Source of the DNA: Bolinopsis microptera
Lineage: Eukaryota; Ctenophora; Tentaculata; Lobata; Bolinopsidae
Assembly (NCBI RefSeq): GCF_026151205.1
Contig: NC_087075.1
Location: 1,667,911 to 1,731,910, forward strand
Reading direction: 5' to 3'
DNA length: 64,000 nucleotides
The notes under the pieces are model-generated. The model worked only from the letters and a program-made list of their open reading frames with translations. It made no database searches and was not told the origin of the DNA. The first letter of the stretch is position 1; each line of letters starts with the position of its first letter. Shown piece after piece: positions 57,301-60,300 of the stretch. The position numbers were made by a program, and so were the translations under genes.

Positions 57301-60300
57301 ACTTACCTCCTGGGTTCGACCACAGTGCGAGTAGTTAACTTGAGAGGAGTAACTTACCTCCTGGGTTCGACCACAGTGCGAGTAGTTAACTTGAGAGGAG
57401 TAACTTACCTCCTGGGTTCGACCACAGTGCGAGTAGTTAACTTGAGAGGAGTAACTTACCTCCTGGGTTCGACCACAGTGCGTGTAGTTAACTTGAGAGG
57501 AGTAACTTACCTCCTGGGTTCGACCACAGTGCGAGTAGTTAACTTGAGAGGAGTAACTTACCTCCTGGTTTCGACCACAGTGCGAGTAGTTAACTTGAGA
57601 GGAGTAACTTACCTCCTGGGTTCGACCACAGTGCGAGTAGTTAACTTGAGAGGAGTAACTTACCTCCTGGGTTCGACCACAGTGCGAGTAGTTAACTTGA
57701 GAGGAGTAACTTACCTCCTGGGTTCGACCACAGTGCGTGTAGTTAACTTGAGAGGAGTAACTTACCTCCTGGGTTCGACCACAGTGCGTGTAGTTAACTT
57801 GAGAGGAGTAACTTACCTCCTGGGTTCGACCACAGTGCGAGTAGTTAACTTGAGAGGAGTAACTTACCTCCTGGGTTCGACCACAGTGCGAGTAGTTAAC
57901 TTGAGAGGAGTAACTTACCTCCTGGGTTCGACCACAGTGCGAGTAGTTAACTTGAGAGGAGTAACTTACCTCCTGGGTTCGACCACAGTGCGAGTAGTTA
58001 ACTTGAGAGGAGTAACTTACCTCCTGGGTTCGACCACAGTGCGAGTAGTTAACTTGAGAGGAGTAGCCCCGAATCGGAGGAGAAGAGAGTACACTCCTCC
58101 CTTGTCTCCTCCGGTGTAATCAAACACTGTCCAATACACCTCTCTGACACGGAGAGATTAGATAATTGAGAGATTAGATAATTGGGTGATTAGCTAACTA
58201 TGTTATCTTCTAGTCTAATTTTCAAATTTTATTTAAAAAATGTTTCTATTTAAAAAGTTTAATCAAACTTTATCAAGACAAGCTTATGGAGTTCCAACAA
58301 GGTGATATAATATCATGATCTGGAATATATTATATAATATAGATATATCAAGTTTACCCTCTATAAGGGTTGACAGCAAGACTTTCTGCGTTGCTCAATA
58401 TTGTCTCTATATATCCAGTTTGTTCCACGTCCACATACACACTAACTCTGTGTAGCCTGGGATGTTGCTAGGTTACTAATGCGGTTACTAGGTTACTAAT
58501 GCAGTTACTAACGCGGTTACTAATGCGGTTACTAGGTTACTAATGCAGTTACTAACGCGGTTACTAATGCAGTTACTAGGTTACTAATGCAGTTACTAAC
58601 GCGGTTACTAATGCGGTTACTAATGCGGTTACTAGGTTACTAATGCAATTAGTAACGCGGTTACTAATGCGGTTACTAATGCGGTTAGTAATGCGGTTAG
58701 TAATGCGGTTAGTAATGCGGTTAGTAATGCGGTTACTAGAGCGATAATTAGGTTACTAGTGCGGTTACTAGGTTACTAACAACTTCGCAATATCATTAAA
58801 AACGGAGGTTTAAATCTGATTTTAAAGCAAACTCCCAATTATTACACCCCAGTTCCATGGCCGGATATTATGCCAAATTATTAGACGGAGATCGTCTACT
58901 GATATTTCTCCGGATATTTCTCCGGTTTGCAGTTCCACGACCGGAGACCATCTACGGTAATTTTGTTGATTCTGTATGAATTAATCTCCGAGAAATTCCC
59001 GGAGAGCTTCATCTCCGTCAAATACAGTAGACGGAGCCGGAGAATCATCTCCGGAGATGATCTACGGGAAATGGACCTCCGTCTAATAATTTGGAATAAT
59101 ATCCGTCCATGGAACTGGGGGGTTAGTATATCTCAGATGTAAACGTAATAAAACTGACCCGTCAAGAGAGGACACGAATATCCCCAACATAGAGTCCAGC
59201 CAGACGATTATCTTGTTAACCCAGTCATATCCTACACTCGTTATAATTCCACCACCTGACAAACATACACTTTAAGTCATAATGTAGTGTGTAGTAGTGG
59301 TATAGTAGTATGTAGCAGTGGTATAGTAGTATGTATCAGTCGTATAGTAGTATGTAGCAGTCGTATAGTAGTATGTAGCAGTCGTATAGTAGTATGAATC
59401 AGTCGTATAGTAGTATGTATCAGTCGTATAGTAGTATGTATCAGTCGTATAGTAGTATGTAGCAGTCGTATAGTATTATTTAGCAGTCGTATAGTAGTAT
59501 GTATCAGTCGTATAGTAGTATGTATCAGTCGTATAGTAGTATGTATCAGTCGTATAGTAGTATGTATCAGTCGTATAGTAGTATGTAGTAGTTTTATGAC
59601 GCATGAACGAGGAAAGTGGTTTTACACAAGTAACGAAATTCCACCTCATTTAACTAAACTAGAGAGGGAGAATAACAGATTCTGAAGAATCAAGTAGTAT
59701 GTAGAGTAGTAGTAGTAATGCTAGTTATAGAGTCTAGACAGGGGAGCCCTCTATATAGTAGACTTAGTACAACTAATCAAACTCTCAGGAGAGTAGTGAT
59801 CAGTCATTTCATTTGAATAATTAATCCCTTGAGAATTAAACAATTCTCTGTAAATTATTTGGCGGTCAGAAGAAAGCTAAGTAGGGGTGCGTTGCTTTAA
59901 ATCATGGTTAGAGTAAAGATGGGATTGCAGTGGATTCAAAGATTAAATAATGGTTTTCAAGAGTGCTCGAAGATGAAATCAGTATAAGATATTGAATAAA
60001 ATGGATCATGAAAAGAATAATCCAAAGCATTTAATTTAAAACATTTAAAAAAACATTTAATTTATTAAACATCGATAATCATGGCATGGATATTCTAAAT
60101 TCGGATACGATAGATTACATTTTCATTTGTAAATGTAATCTATCGTTTTTTTTTCGTCTGTTTTAAATTCACAGCAGAAAACAACAAAAATAAAATTCAG
60201 CGAAGCAAATCAGCTTAATCTCAGATTCACAACAAAACTCCTGTTGGAGAAGAAACAAAAAACTAATTGAAACAGAATTAAGTGAGTGACTCCCAGGAGG

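Noticed and set aside
57223..58119. 298-residue plus-strand open frame with [16 protein letters not shown] repeats
   Set aside because: It is the antisense of the 51-bp exon-donor array; the period is a multiple of 3, which keeps the frame open by chance.
58927..59142. 71-residue open frame
   Set aside because: It lies inside the Harbinger-like MITE and spans its inverted end.
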